Shown here: in pieces, positions 1 to 13,500 of the stretch | How the letters are laid out: each line of letters begins with the position of its first letter | Position numbering within the stretch: position 1 is the stretch's first letter | DNA from: Heliocidaris tuberculata | Taxonomy: Eukaryota; Echinodermata; Echinoidea; Camarodonta; Echinometridae | NCBI GenBank assembly: GCA_025618425.1 | Contig: CM046832.1 | Location: 75,731,297 to 75,795,296, forward strand | Direction of reading: 5' to 3' | Length of the DNA: 64,000 nt | Notes under the pieces: model-generated | Seen by the model: only the letters and a program-made list of their open reading frames with translations | Databases searched by the model: none | What the model was told of the DNA's origin: nothing | Made by a program: the position numbers and the translations under genes

Positions 1-286
1 TATCCATGAAATACAATAAATTCAACTCACAGATGTTGGACAATATAATTCCAAAAATGAAATCCGTAATTTACTGTCAGTTCTGGTGGAACAGGGTATT
101 GCATGTCAATAGATGTGTTATGCTGTACTGCCTCCAACAAAATACAGGACACATAAATCATTATTTGTATATTGACATTCAGACTGAAATTGTGAGCTAT
201 GAAAAAAACAACTTATATCTATGCAGAATTTTATATCTCAGTATCATGTGACTAAAGAGATTTTTATGCATTTATGAACTCAACAG

Positions 287-342
287 AATGGAGGAGGAAT
301 AGTTACAAGTCGACATGATCCATCAGAGAGCAATGTAATCAA
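287..342 (+). CDS. TERF2IP: TERF2IP exon A: BRCT domain, GGG loop
   Basis: Follows acceptor CAACAG and ends at donor GTGAGT. It reads NGGGIVTSRHDPSESNVI plus two bases that join the next exon. The GGG turn is typical of BRCT domains and aligns with the glycine-rich turn of vertebrate RAP1. A short exon, supported by motif and phase rather than length. Confidence 0.8.
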
Positions 343-3300
343 GTGAGTACTTTTTATTAAAGGGCAATCCAACCTTGGTAATAAAATGATTTGTGTGAAA
401 GCAGAAAAATAAGAAAAATAGTATGATGAAAGTTTGAAAGAAATGGGACAAGGACTAAGAAAGTCATGGATGTTTGAAAAATGAGATCACTACATCTATG
501 CGAATCTCAAATTGGCAATTTGGTGAGTCAATTGTGACATTTTTGTGGACAACTCTCCCATTTGTCGTACACAAAAATATCATTAATTTGCGGTTTTCTT
601 CGAGGCGCTTTTACCCTCGGGGTAGCATATTGTTATAGGTCTTCATTAACGAAAAAATCCTACTGAGTAATGCATTTTGAAAAAAAGTTACATTTTAGAC
701 ATTTTTTTGTGAGAGCGAATGGAGGAGTTGTCCACAGCTACATCACAGTGACATTACCTGTTCGGCCAATTTGAAATTCCCCTAAGCATAGTGATTACAA
801 GTTTTAAAAATTCATAACTTTCTTATTGCTTGTCCGATTTCGTTCAAACTTTCACCAATCTGCTTCTCTGATTTTTCCTCTTTCTTTCAAAGCAACTTGT
901 TATTAAGGTTGGATTTCCCTTTAAACCTGTGTCATTTCAAATTAAAAAAATATCATCCCTAGAATATTTTACCAATATCATGGCAACTATTACTTTATTT
1001 TCATGCAGCATGGTGGTATATTGGTAATGTAATAATCTTATTTACACATGTAGGTCTAGTTCATTTTTGTGATATCGTTACATTTTTGCTGTAAAAATTT
1101 TGAAAATTTTGCTTGCTTTAAAGGCCAAGTCCATCCTAATGTCAAGTTGAGTTGAATAAATAGAGTAAAATTAAACAAGCATAACTGTGAAAATTTTATA
1201 GAAATTGGATATAAAATAAGAAAGTTACTGCATATTGAAGTTTTGCATTGTTTCATGAAAAAGTGATATGCATAACATCAGCGGTATGCAAATAAGTGAG
1301 CCGACGATGTCACACACTCACTTTTCCTTATGTATTTTATTATATGGTATTACAAATTTTTCATTTTTCTACTCCAAGAATGTAAAGTGTGGTTTGACTC
1401 CTCACGAAATATGTAAGAACATCATTACTTTAACTTATTTTGATACAAGGGAGAGATTCTTTATTATCACATCTTTAAAGATTGAAATATTTGAAATTTC
1501 ATAATGAAATACATAAGGAAAAGTGAGTGTGTGATGTCATCGGCTCACTCATTTGCATACAGCACATGTTACGTATATCACTGTTTCGTGAAACTATAAA
1601 AAATTTTATAATTCCGTAACTTTCTTATTTTATATCTGATTTCAACAACATTTTCACTGTTATGCTTGATTAATTTTACTCTATTTATTTAAATCAACTT
1701 GATATTAGGGTGGACTTGGCCTTTAAAAAATTTAGACACTAGAAAATAAATTTTCCCAAGAGACATCAGCCCCTCAGCTCTGGCAAATAATGGTGATGCC
1801 TAATATGCAGACACAAACCTTTTTTTCAGTCGTCTTCTGTAATATAGTGTCTGAACTGTAAGACTATGTAGACTGCAAGGTCTATGGAATCCCATAAGCC
1901 CTTTACTCTGCCTGCTTCTGACAGTAGGAAACTAGGTTGGGCTTCACTCAAGACACTGTAAATTCTAATCAAGTTCAAATTAGGGTCTGTGCTTGCAGAC
2001 TACTCTAGGGCTATGACTGTCATAATTCCAGATTCCATTCCAGGGAATCTAGACTACCAACACTTATACATGTATCAGCCCTGACTGTCATTCAAGATCA
2101 CTGATCAGCTTGTAAATTGTATGGATTGATAGTCTTGAATCATGTAAATAATCAATTTACATTTTTTTTTTACAGGATATTAGCAGATGGAGATAAGCAT
2201 TCTTCCCCTGACTGTCTCTTGCCCTCTTATATTGATGACTGTGTAGCTGCAAACTCGCTCTTAGATAAATCTGCTTACAGGTTTGTACAAATAGTCTTTG
2301 GTTAGGTGTCGTATAGTCATAAGATTGATTTTTAAAAGTAGTAATGATCCTTTGTACTGTACATGTATGCCTCTGCAATCAAATGAAGGTCTAATGCTTT
2401 GTGATTACTGCCCAAATCAAAAATATATGATGACATTTCAGTTTGTTTAAACAGTTCACAGACTATGAAAATTATTGAAATAAATCTTTTAGTTTTGGAT
2501 GTAATAGCATGTGAAATCAGTGGTGTATCCATATTACCAAACATGATATCACTTCCAAACTGAACCAAACTAAACATAATCAGGGCAAGCCTTGTCAATG
2601 GGAAGGTACATGTACAATATACATGTAGGCTATTTAAAGGAGAATTAACCCCAGCATATAAATGTACTTATGTTCAAAGGCATAATACATTCTTAATCAT
2701 TGGTTTGTATCACCTTAGAAATAAAATGTCAGAAAAGGGTTTAAATCAAGACATTCTAGCACACGGTATCCTCTGCTAACACTTTACATGGGGGATGCCA
2801 TTTTCTTGATGATATGGAGTTGTACATGCCCTTGAGCAAGGCATTATAGATTTCTGTTTAGTAAAATAGTAATTTTCAAAGAAATATAAAACACTTTATC
2901 GTTTTTAGAATATATGTATAAATCTGTTAAATATTCTAAATCTCAAATAGGATTTTGCATCAGGAAGAAAGACAATTTTGCATTTGGATTAAAAATATCT
3001 TTATGTACACATCAAGAAAATGGCAGCCTTTAGGTATCTCTAGCAGACGATAAATTTTGCTGAGAAAATCTTGATTTAGACCCATCTCGTATATACAAAA
3101 CTACATAGGACAACAAGAAGGAATAGATTACATCTTTGAATATGAGCACATTTATATTTTGAAGTTAATTCCCCTTTAATCACTTCTAATGCTAGCTAGC
3201 TCACTAGACCAGTCGTTGGGATGCTTGTGAACAGCTTTGAAACAGGACTGAGCAAATATGACTTGTAGTAAAAGGCAAGTTAACCCTGGCATGAAGTTGG

Positions 3301-6300
3301 TCTTCAAGAAAACCAGTAAAACCAGGAAAAATAACAGATTAGTGAAAGTTTGAGGAACATTTGATAAAGGATTTAAGTTTTAAATTTTAAATTTGTAATC
3401 AACCAGTCACAAATGTGCAGCAGTCTATTAGGCCTATTTTGCAAGCAACTCTCCAAAATTGTAATAATGGAACTTGTTAACAGAATTTCTTTTTTGGTTG
3501 TTGATGGAAAAAATATCTATTTTGTAGATGGGATGTGCAAAAAACATGTATCCATTATGATATGTTTAGGGCATAGGTATGACAACCCTTAAAAAAAAGC
3601 CCAAAACAAACATTTATGAAATGCTTTTACAAGACAAATGGAAAGCTGCTGTCAAGGGGATAACCACTGGGTACCAAATGATTATCATACAAATATGAAA
3701 GTTTCTAAATGGTGTACTATAGCATAAGCCATCTATGCTTCTTTTTCTTCTAAATCTGACATCCACAAAGTCTGTTTTTACATTACTAAAGAAGAATGAA
3801 ACCCTGGGGAAAAAACAATTTTAATGAAAAGAGAGAATAGAGAGAAGCAATTTTAAAAAAGTTCCATCAAAATCGGTTAAGAATTGAGAAAGTTATGAAA
3901 GTTTGAAAAGTCTCAATTTACTTTCTATGGTGATCCTCAAATTGGCAATGTTGCTTCAAAGTGACAGGTTTAGTAGTACAACTCTCCATATGTTTTGTAC
4001 ACAAAATTTCATATTTTCTCCATTATCTCTAAAGATGCTGCTTGTCTTTTTGTGAACTCAATGTATGTTGTGTCAAATACATTTTCCCATAATATATCTT
4101 GAGGTAAGAAGGAGACAAGCTGCACCTTGAGAGATACTGGGGAAATATGAAATTTTGTGTACAAAACATATGGAGAGTTTTACTACTTAACGTGTCACTT
4201 TGAAGCAACATTGCCAATTTGAGGATCGCCATAGAAAGTAAATTGAGACTTTTCAAACTTTCATAACTTTCTCAATTCTGAACCGATTTTGATGGAACTT
4301 TTAAAAAATTGCTTCTCTCTATCCTCTCTTTTCATTAAAATTTATTTTTTCCCCAGGGTTTCATTCTCCTTTAAATGTAGGTGTGTAAATAATAATGTTG
4401 ATCATAAAAAAGCTGACATAATTATTTTGTTTTTGACCAAATCTAGTGTAATTATATTTGTTTAGCTATATGTTTTACATCGTGACTGACTAACTATATT
4501 TTGGTATGAGTAGCATTTAATTTCTTGAAATTTGTATTATTTTTTCTTAATTTCCTCTTCTCATAGGCCATTATTCATAAAAGCGAACTAACTTTAGTCC
4601 AGGTGTAAACGCTGAGTCACCATATAGATATAGCTCTCTGATTTATTGAACACCAGTCATGAATCTCTTCATTCAATATAAAATATCGTACTGTCACCAG
4701 TCGTGGTGCACCCATGTATTATACAGTTTCATTATACAGTTTCATTCTTGCAACAACCTATGTCACTTGCCCCAGTCTCTCCGGTGCGTGATGAATGGAT
4801 GCGATTGGCTAGCAGATATTTTATCAAAATAAATTAGGAACAAATATGCGGCACTTCGTTCGCTGCCGATCACGCAAAAGAATGATGGCATGCAAAGTTT
4901 GTTCCAAAATGAATTATCCACATGCTTTTTTATGTTCTGCTAAATTTTTTTTAAAAACCAGAACTTCTTCTTTACCAGACTAAAGCTAAATAAATGATCT
5001 GTAGCATATTTTTTGTTTAACGGGTGAATAGATCTAAGGTTCCATATATGTTAGTCAAACAAATTTTTGTATGAAAAATACTGTATGAATACAAAGTTGG
5101 CTGTCTTGCCAAGAATGCTGTGCTCCATTCGTGACATGCCATTCCTATAACACACAAATCATTGAATCATCGACATCGAATGGTGGGTGATTCCTCAACA
5201 AATATGGTATTTTCTGAAAATTATTAACCTAAAACTGTCAAACCCCTCCACGACTGGTGACAATACGGTACCATATTTCTGTAACCAAATAAAAAATCAA
5301 AGATTGAGCCATTGTAAAATATATTTATTATTTTCATTTCATGACTTAATTAATTTTGTTTCATCATTTTGGTACAGTATTACAGTAATCTCAATCTGTA
5401 TGGAATAACAAGGTTGACACTTGGCACTCAATAAGTCAGTGGAGTAAGTTGAACCAGGTTTATCTTGGTCCAACTTTCTGAATCTGGGTCATTCTCTGCC
5501 ACACTCTATTTTGCCTTTTCCTTTCCTATCTACCTTATTTTCCCTTTATATTCTTGTTCATATCCCATCATTTGATTGTTTTTTTGTCATGAGATTAAGT
5601 TTTGTCATCTTCCCCATTCATATTACATCTTTCTTTCTATCTCCTTAATGTCAGTGGAGGAAAAAATGTCATATTATTTAACATAGACAGTAAATTAATC
5701 TGAATCTGATTCTGTGTTCAACTTTTTAATGTCAGATTTAGGTTGTTATAGAATCAGACTTTAAAAAGAATAATCTTTTTTTATTTCCTCAGAGTAAATT
5801 CTTTGAATGAGGACCAATCAACACAAGCATCGGAGGTGACAGTAAATGTTTCTACAAAAGGGTAGAGTAACTTTCTTAATATCTGTAAATAATTTTTTGG
5901 CAAAAGAGTAATCTGATTCAAAGGAATCAAAAAGATTAGAGTTGAAAATAAGAGAAGTGCAAAAAACAATGAACCAACCATTATATTTTGTGCTGGTGTT
6001 TTGCAATTTGTTTTGTTTTGTTCCGTGTTTGTTTTTCTACCAGAAGGTTGAAGATAACATGTTTATTTCTTACATATTGACCCGTTGACTACTGTATACT
6101 CTAATTCACATAGGTTTAATACAGAGACTACTTGGTTCCCGTAGGCAATGGGTTAATCGGTATTTGCATCTGATGCAATGTGTAGAAGTCAAATTCACAT
6201 TTTTTAATAGCATTTTATGCATTTAGTATGCTTTACGTAGTAGACAATATTGCGGTGTTCACTTCATAATGATGGCCATGTGTTTTGAACTGGGCCAGTT

Positions 6301-7478
6301 TTGTGTTACTGGTGTATGGGCAAGTAAATTATGCATCTTTTCATTCAAACAACTACTAGTATAATTATAATACACTTCATCTAACATATAAAAGTATACC
6401 TTTTCTTAAAGGAAAATAACTGAGTATTCCAAAATGCACTTGAAAATAACATAGGATATAATGCTCACGAATTATGGAACTAAAAATAAAAAAAATGCAT
6501 TTGAAATATTAAAATTCTTTGTTGAAATGAGAAAACAGTTTGGTGTATCCTACACAGCTAATTCTTGCATTTTCAATTCTTCTCAGTAAGACCTTTCCAT
6601 ACATATGTAACATCATAGGGTTCAATAAAAGTAAAATGATTTTGCGCAAGCCCTTTCAAGAAGAATTTTTCATGCACTAATATTTCTAACACATTTGGAG
6701 GTATCAATCAAGATTTAGTGATGACCCTTCACATTTCCTTTTTAAAATGTCTTAAATGAAGAAAGTTTTCGATTATCACATTATCTGTTACAAAAGAAAA
6801 TAATACATCAACTTTCCTCTAATTTTTTTAGTTGGAGCTAGGACCTGTAATGCATGTAGCTGTCATTGATATCAAGTCTAGATTCTCCTAATGGAAAATG
6901 TAGTCTAGTTTGGGATACAGAATTCATTGTTTATAAAAGTCATTGATAATTGATTAACAATGAAATAGTTTAGATTCATCCAGAGATAACCCAAAGGTAC
7001 ACTGTATATATACTCTATACATTCTATATACAGGATGAAGTTTAATAAAGAACCCCCGATTTTGTAATAGATATTCATTCCATAATTGTGTCAAGGGAAT
7101 ATCCCTTCCCCCACCAATTAGACTAATTATTATATGTTTTTTAAAATCACATTTAGTGATTTTGAAATCTTACTAAACCATTTAGTTTGAGATAATTTCA
7201 TGTTAACAGTTATTAAGAACTTTACCTAAATGACACCCATGAGGGGTAATGAAGATGTAAACTCAAGTGCCACTTTGATAATGTGCTTAATTAGAAAGAA
7301 CTAATTAGTCCCAAAATTACAAGGATTAATTATTGAAAATTAGATGCAAAGTTGGTAATATTACTCTAAAAGTTGTTTTTTATTTGAATTAGCCCTCAAA
7401 ATATTGTTAGAAGTGAATACAACTCGTTTGAATCACATTTAGTGATTTTGCTCCTCCTGATCTTCCTCCATCCCACAT

Positions 7479-7524
<46 letters not shown>

Positions 7525-10500
7525 CCATTATTAATATGGTACTTGGTTTTTTATCCCAATTGATGCATTCATCTATACTTTTTTGTCAATCTGCATCTAC
7601 AAACAATAATTATTTGCAAGGTTTACTTACCTGTAGGAGAACAGTTAGTAGACAAATGTTGTGTTATTCAACTATTCTGTCAACATATCTATATTTGTGC
7701 AATTCATACTTATGCAATTTTTGTCAATGTATTCATATACATGATTACTGCTGATGTGCAATGTCCTTTACCTGGATGTGATGTTATTTCAACTCTCTCT
7801 CTCTCTCTCTCCCTTCGTCTCCTCTTTTCGTATATCCTTCTCTCTCCTGTATTTCTTTTCCTTTTCTCAGTTTTTCTCCTCTTAAGGAATTCATCACATT
7901 CCTGGTTGCTGTCTGCACTTGCAGACTCTATGTGCAATTTTACCAACAATTCTACACTTACAGACAATAATTGTTTGCAATGTTTACTTACTTGGATGTG
8001 GCCTCTCCTTCATACTTCTCTCTCTTTCTCTTTACCCCTCTCTCTTTCTCTCTTTAACTTCTTTTCTCTCTTTTTCTCTCTCCACCATCTCACCCTTCTC
8101 AATCTTTCCTGTCTTGGCTTTTCACCACATTCCTTTTTTTGTAGTGTAATCACAATTGCAGCAACCTTGGTTTTGTTTTTGCAATATGCATGCAATTATA
8201 AATATCTGTGCTAGTAAGTTTCCAATTTTTGCTGTTACGAGTGTCATCTGCTTCTTCTTTCTGCCTTTCTTTATCCCTTTCTTTCCTTTCCTCTCATCTT
8301 TCTATTTCTTTTCTACTCCCTTTCCCCTGTACTCCCCGGCTCTCTCTCTCTCTCTCTCTCTAGCGAGCTCTGTGTCTCTCTTCTCACCGTTGACACTCGT
8401 TTTTACAGCTCTTTTGGCATTGTATTTAAAACACAGTTTGCATGAATGATTAATGATTATTGATCCTTGTCTCTTGAAATGTTCAAAAAATGTCCAATAC
8501 ACGACAAGTATGTTTTATGCTTTTGCATACATGTATTTGTGGTGTTCCGGCCTAGCTTTGTGTGTGCCAGTGCAATTTTCCTGCCTTCATGATTATTGTC
8601 ATTTTGCTATTTCTTTCTTATGTGTACTTGTCTCCTTTGGGTCAGTGCTTTTGCTGTGGCTCGACAGGCATGCTCTTTTTCTCCCCCATTTTTTAAGCTT
8701 GCCTAGCTCCTGCCGCGTTCGATGTGCTCCTTTGGGTTGGTTGCCCCTGTGGTGGTCCGCTTGCGCGATTGCGTGCTTTGATCGCCTGGAGGCGCTGAAC
8801 TTAATCGGTTCAGTGCTTCCAGGTTGTTGAAGTTTGCGTGCTCGTCGGCGGATTGCGGTGGGGGCGCTGACTTGGCGGAGCGGTGGGACGCGGCGGGGGT
8901 TAGGTCTTCAGGAGTGAGCATGCGTGCTGGGTCGCGGTAGGAGCGCTGTTTCAGATTGTAATGTATATTTTCTTTTTTTTACGAAGTTGAATAGTTTTAA
9001 TATGTATAAATTACTTATCTTGTCTGTGATTTTTTTCACCTTAGTACTTATATTTATATTTATATGTTTTTTAAAAATTGTAAACTCACACTGTTAGTCT
9101 TCGGACTTTTTGCTGAGTCTTTTTAATAAAACCGAAATTGATTGATTGATTGATTGATAGTTCATTAATCAAAGTTCAGTCAATACAATACAAATAAACC
9201 TGGGAGGGATTCATGGTATACAGTGTGTTGACCTCTTTAAAAGCTTTAATTTGATACCAAAATAGGTGCAAAACTCTCATGCAAATATAACAGATCCACA
9301 TATTTACTGGCCCAGTTCAAAACGCATGGCCACATGTGATAGAAGCATGTTCGTAGTGTATTAGTGTAATTATTAAGAATGATCAAGAAGGGAACCGATT
9401 AATATTAACGGTGCTGACAGAACTAAGTCATATACCCAGTATATGAACTTGATTTTAATTGTACTGTTATTTATGATTTTATCTTGATGTACTTTTAAGA
9501 TGCCCAACTCCACAAGAATCTAGTTCTGACCTACACAGAATTTAGGTAAATTAAACAATGTGTGAAGTGTTCTTCTACTGCATACTATGTAGGCATGATT
9601 GAGTATACGATTGCAAATAAAACTTTGATAACTTTACACAGGAGATCATATTACACTGCAGCTGAGGACAATGCTATCCTTGAGTATATCGCTAAGCATC
9701 CTTATCAATATGGTGGCAACAAAATCTGGAAAAGAATGGAACTTATGAAGGTAAGTGTACAATCGATATGGAAAAGAATGGAACTTATGAAGGTAAGTGT
9801 ACAATCGATATGGAAAAGAATGGAACTTATGAAAGTAAGTGTACAATCGATATGGAAAAGAATAGGAGATGCAGTCACATTCATCTTGTTTAAGTGAAAT
9901 GTTGACAGCATGAATCTTTGCCAATTTTATATGACATGCTGAATTCAAACATAACAATTGAAATAGCTGATTAGCTAGTGATATCAGGATATTCTAGTTC
10001 ATGTTCATGTTTTATGTATAATATATGTGGGCCCCAAAGGTGTACATATGTTGTAGCAGTAGTCACGAATAAATTTGAAATTTGTGTTTATTTGTAATGT
10101 GTATTACATACAATTCACATAAAATGTTCAGTCCTGGTTCAGTAGCCACTCTTTGCTTCCTGGCTTTTTATTTAATACAAGTTATAAAGTGGTGCAAGTA
10201 AAAGGTATAAATTTCCTTCAGTGTGAACAACGGAGGCGCGATGGCTCAGTAGTAGAGCAGTGGTCTCGTAACTAGAGAACCCGGGTTCGAAACCAAGTGG
10301 ATGGGCTAGTGCCCTTTGGTAAGGCATTAATCCTCATTACCAAGTCCCTCGGAGAGGACTTAAAGCTGTTGGTCCCCTGGTTACTTATTTACAAGCATAC
10401 ACATGCTTCCTTAGTCAGATAACATAAACCATTAAACCAAACCTAATCAAACCAAAGATGTCTCTAAAGAATTTGTGACTTAGTCTGAAATGGATTATAA

Positions 10501-13500
10501 AATTTTGTTAGAGAAAGGTGAAGATATCACAGATTGCTAATGTGACAGAAACTGTAAAATTTATCCATTACCAAATACCTTTTAGCATTTTATTATTACA
10601 GGAAATTGTTATTGTCTGGTTTTTGTATGTAATTGAATCTTATAAATAACATCTTTAATTCTAGAATGATCAAGTAAAATGGTTTCTATATCATATTTTG
10701 TTCTATCACCTGCACAGATAACAAACCACTCTTGGCAATCAATGAGAGACCATTTTTTAAAGAAGCTTGAAGGAAGACTTAAGAAATACACCAAGGAACG
10801 TGAAGAAAAACTACTGATGAAACAACAAAAAGATTCAGGTATATTCTTTGTCTAGTGATTATTTCTTATCATTCTAAAGGTGTAACTTTTTTACATGGCT
10901 GCTACTCAGGCATGAATATATTTTTATGTCCACCATCATGATGCTGGAGGCATTATGTTTTCAGGTTGTCTGTCAGTCCCTATTTAGGTTACCACGATAA
11001 CATGAGAACCGAGGAAAAAATGTACCCCATACTGGGATGAAAAATGTAAATGTGTATGGATGAACAGAAGAGATTTGGTGTATAAGAGGTCAAAAGTCAA
11101 AGGTCACCAGGTCATGAGGTGTGAAAATCCCAGAAAATACCTTATTACCATGATGATAACTTGAAAATCATAGAAACAATTTTAACCAAACTTAGCTCAA
11201 GCATGTACATGTACATGTAAGCATGTAAGGATGTACTGAGTAGATTTTGGATGTCAGAAGTTAAATGCCAAAGAGTGTTTAAAGTAGATATTCATTGATT
11301 TTTAAAACTGACTTAAGTTTCATTATTGCGTAGGTGAAGCTTAGACTGGACAAGTTTGTCAAAATTCGACGCTTGCAAACATTCGAAGTAATGATTATTA
11401 CAATTACAAATTGCTAAAATACAGCCCCGACATAGCACCTGAACAGCTCTCCGAAAGCCGCTGAAATGTGTGACGTCAAAGACAGGACGTTAATTGCACA
11501 AGCAGACGATGTCCCATAACATCTCACATATTTTCAGTGCCTGTTTTGTCATCTTCTCTTCAGTTATTTCACTTCACTAGCATTAGTCTATTATGTTTAA
11601 TACATATATTGCCTCACTCTAAACCCCGTGCATGGGTTTATTTGGATGGAAAATGAAGCGTTACAAGAATAAAGGAATCAGTTGCTTGTAAACAAAATAG
11701 ACGCCATCGCATTCACAGCTGCATACACCGCTGGACGTTCGGCGTTGAATGAGGGATAAATACCGTCCTTGCAATCATTCAGCAGGCTTTTCAATTTGAA
11801 AGTGTGGTTTCTTTGATTGTTCATTAACCCTCGTCCTATATATTTACAAACAAAAGATTTCAGTAATCAGAATCTGTTTCATTCCCATTTTAGAATGGTG
11901 TGAAATATGGGCACGTTTGAATACACTAAATTCTTTATAATTTGAGAAATAACTGCACTGCACTTATGTTCATTCTTTATGGGACGTCGTCTGCTTGGAC
12001 AGGATTGTTCCCTTTATTGACGTCATTGAAACATTGTTATTTTTTTGGCGAAGCGCTTGTATATCGCAGATGCTGGGAGGTAGTTTTATTTGTATTATTG
12101 TTTAATTACCTGATATGTAGTTGACTTTAAACTGATACGATTGCTATCTGTTAACTTGCCAGTTTCTAGTGATACATTATTTATCATATTTGTGATTTTC
12201 TTTGAATGTGTACTTTAAGTGTTAAAATCCCAGATATTATCTGGTTACTGCGATAGCTTGATAGAAAGCGTGGCAACTGTTAAGGCCACCTTACGATTGG
12301 TCTGCGATCCGATTTCAGAAGAAAATGTAATATCATTTGACAAATCATTTAAAAACGAAAAATATATTTGATTGAGGGTCTGAATAGTCATACAGATAGT
12401 AAAATCGATAATACGGCATTTGCCGAGTTTTCTAGTCGGTGGAATGGCCAAATCGGCTCCGAGTCGTAGTGACGTCACAAAAATCGTACGACTGCCTACG
12501 ATTTGAAACTAAATTTGCCCTTATTCCCTGTAGAAAGCTGACAGCTCAACAAAACCCCTGGTTTAGTATTCATATTACTTTTCAGAACCTGAATAGGGTA
12601 GATTTCATTTGTTAAAATGCCAATATCGATTTATTTCACAAATCGGATCGCAGACCAATCGTAAGGTGTGCGGTGGCCTTAACTAACCTTGACTCAAGCA
12701 CGTATAATCATATTAGGATGAACTGATTAGAATTTGGTTGTGAGGGATCAAAAGTCACATGGTCATGGAAGTGAAAAAAAAAGTATCACAAAACATCTTG
12801 TTACTTCAAAAACTTGAGAACTATTGGGACAATTTTAACAAAATTTGGTAATATGTATAAGTATGAAACTATTAACTGAAAATAGTTTTGGTTTATGAGG
12901 TCAAATGTTAAAGTTCACTGGAACATTGATTAATGGAACACAGGCAGAATCATATTAGAGATATTGCCGTATTCATTTCGTCCTATATTGCAGGTTGTAT
13001 GGAGATGTAGCAAAAAATAGAGCAATAAATTTTTCCCATCTTGAGTCAGTAGTCACAATGGGTATTTTATATCATGAGGAGAAGTTTTGTGCACTGTGCG
13101 GTTTGGAGGATTCAGATGAGATGTTATCATGTATTATATTCCACATACTAAGAATCTTGCTGTTAGATTGGACAAAAGGTAAATCACGTGATTAAATGTA
13201 GTTCTCCCAATCAATCGACCCAAGAAGAAAAGTTTATGACCTTGACGGAATAGTGCTTATGTGTTTCGCTGATCTCTTCAGGCCATTACAGAGTCACAAT
13301 GTGTTATCAATATTTTGGGTACGTGCGAAATGAAAGTGCATGACCTTTATGAATAGTCAAATTGAAAAGTGGGTGACCTTTACAAATAGCTCCATAGGCG
13401 TACTAAAATAAGCGCGCATTGCCCAATCGTGCGCTTAAAATGATAAAACAATTGTGCGCACCCAGGTAGGGGTATGGTTTATGGTGGTTTTAACTTCTTT

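Noticed and set aside
7741..8214. 157-codon open frame on the + strand
   Set aside because: Made of CT microsatellite giving Ser/Leu/Phe runs; no domain or codon signal.
10231..10310. Possible tRNA gene
   Set aside because: A- and B-box sequences are present, but the acceptor stem does not pair and a SINE body follows.
12995..13195. Possible extra RAP1 exon (starts after TTGCAG)
   Set aside because: An acceptor-like TTGCAG and open frame exist, but exons E and F already join in phase and the sequence has no RAP1-like residues.
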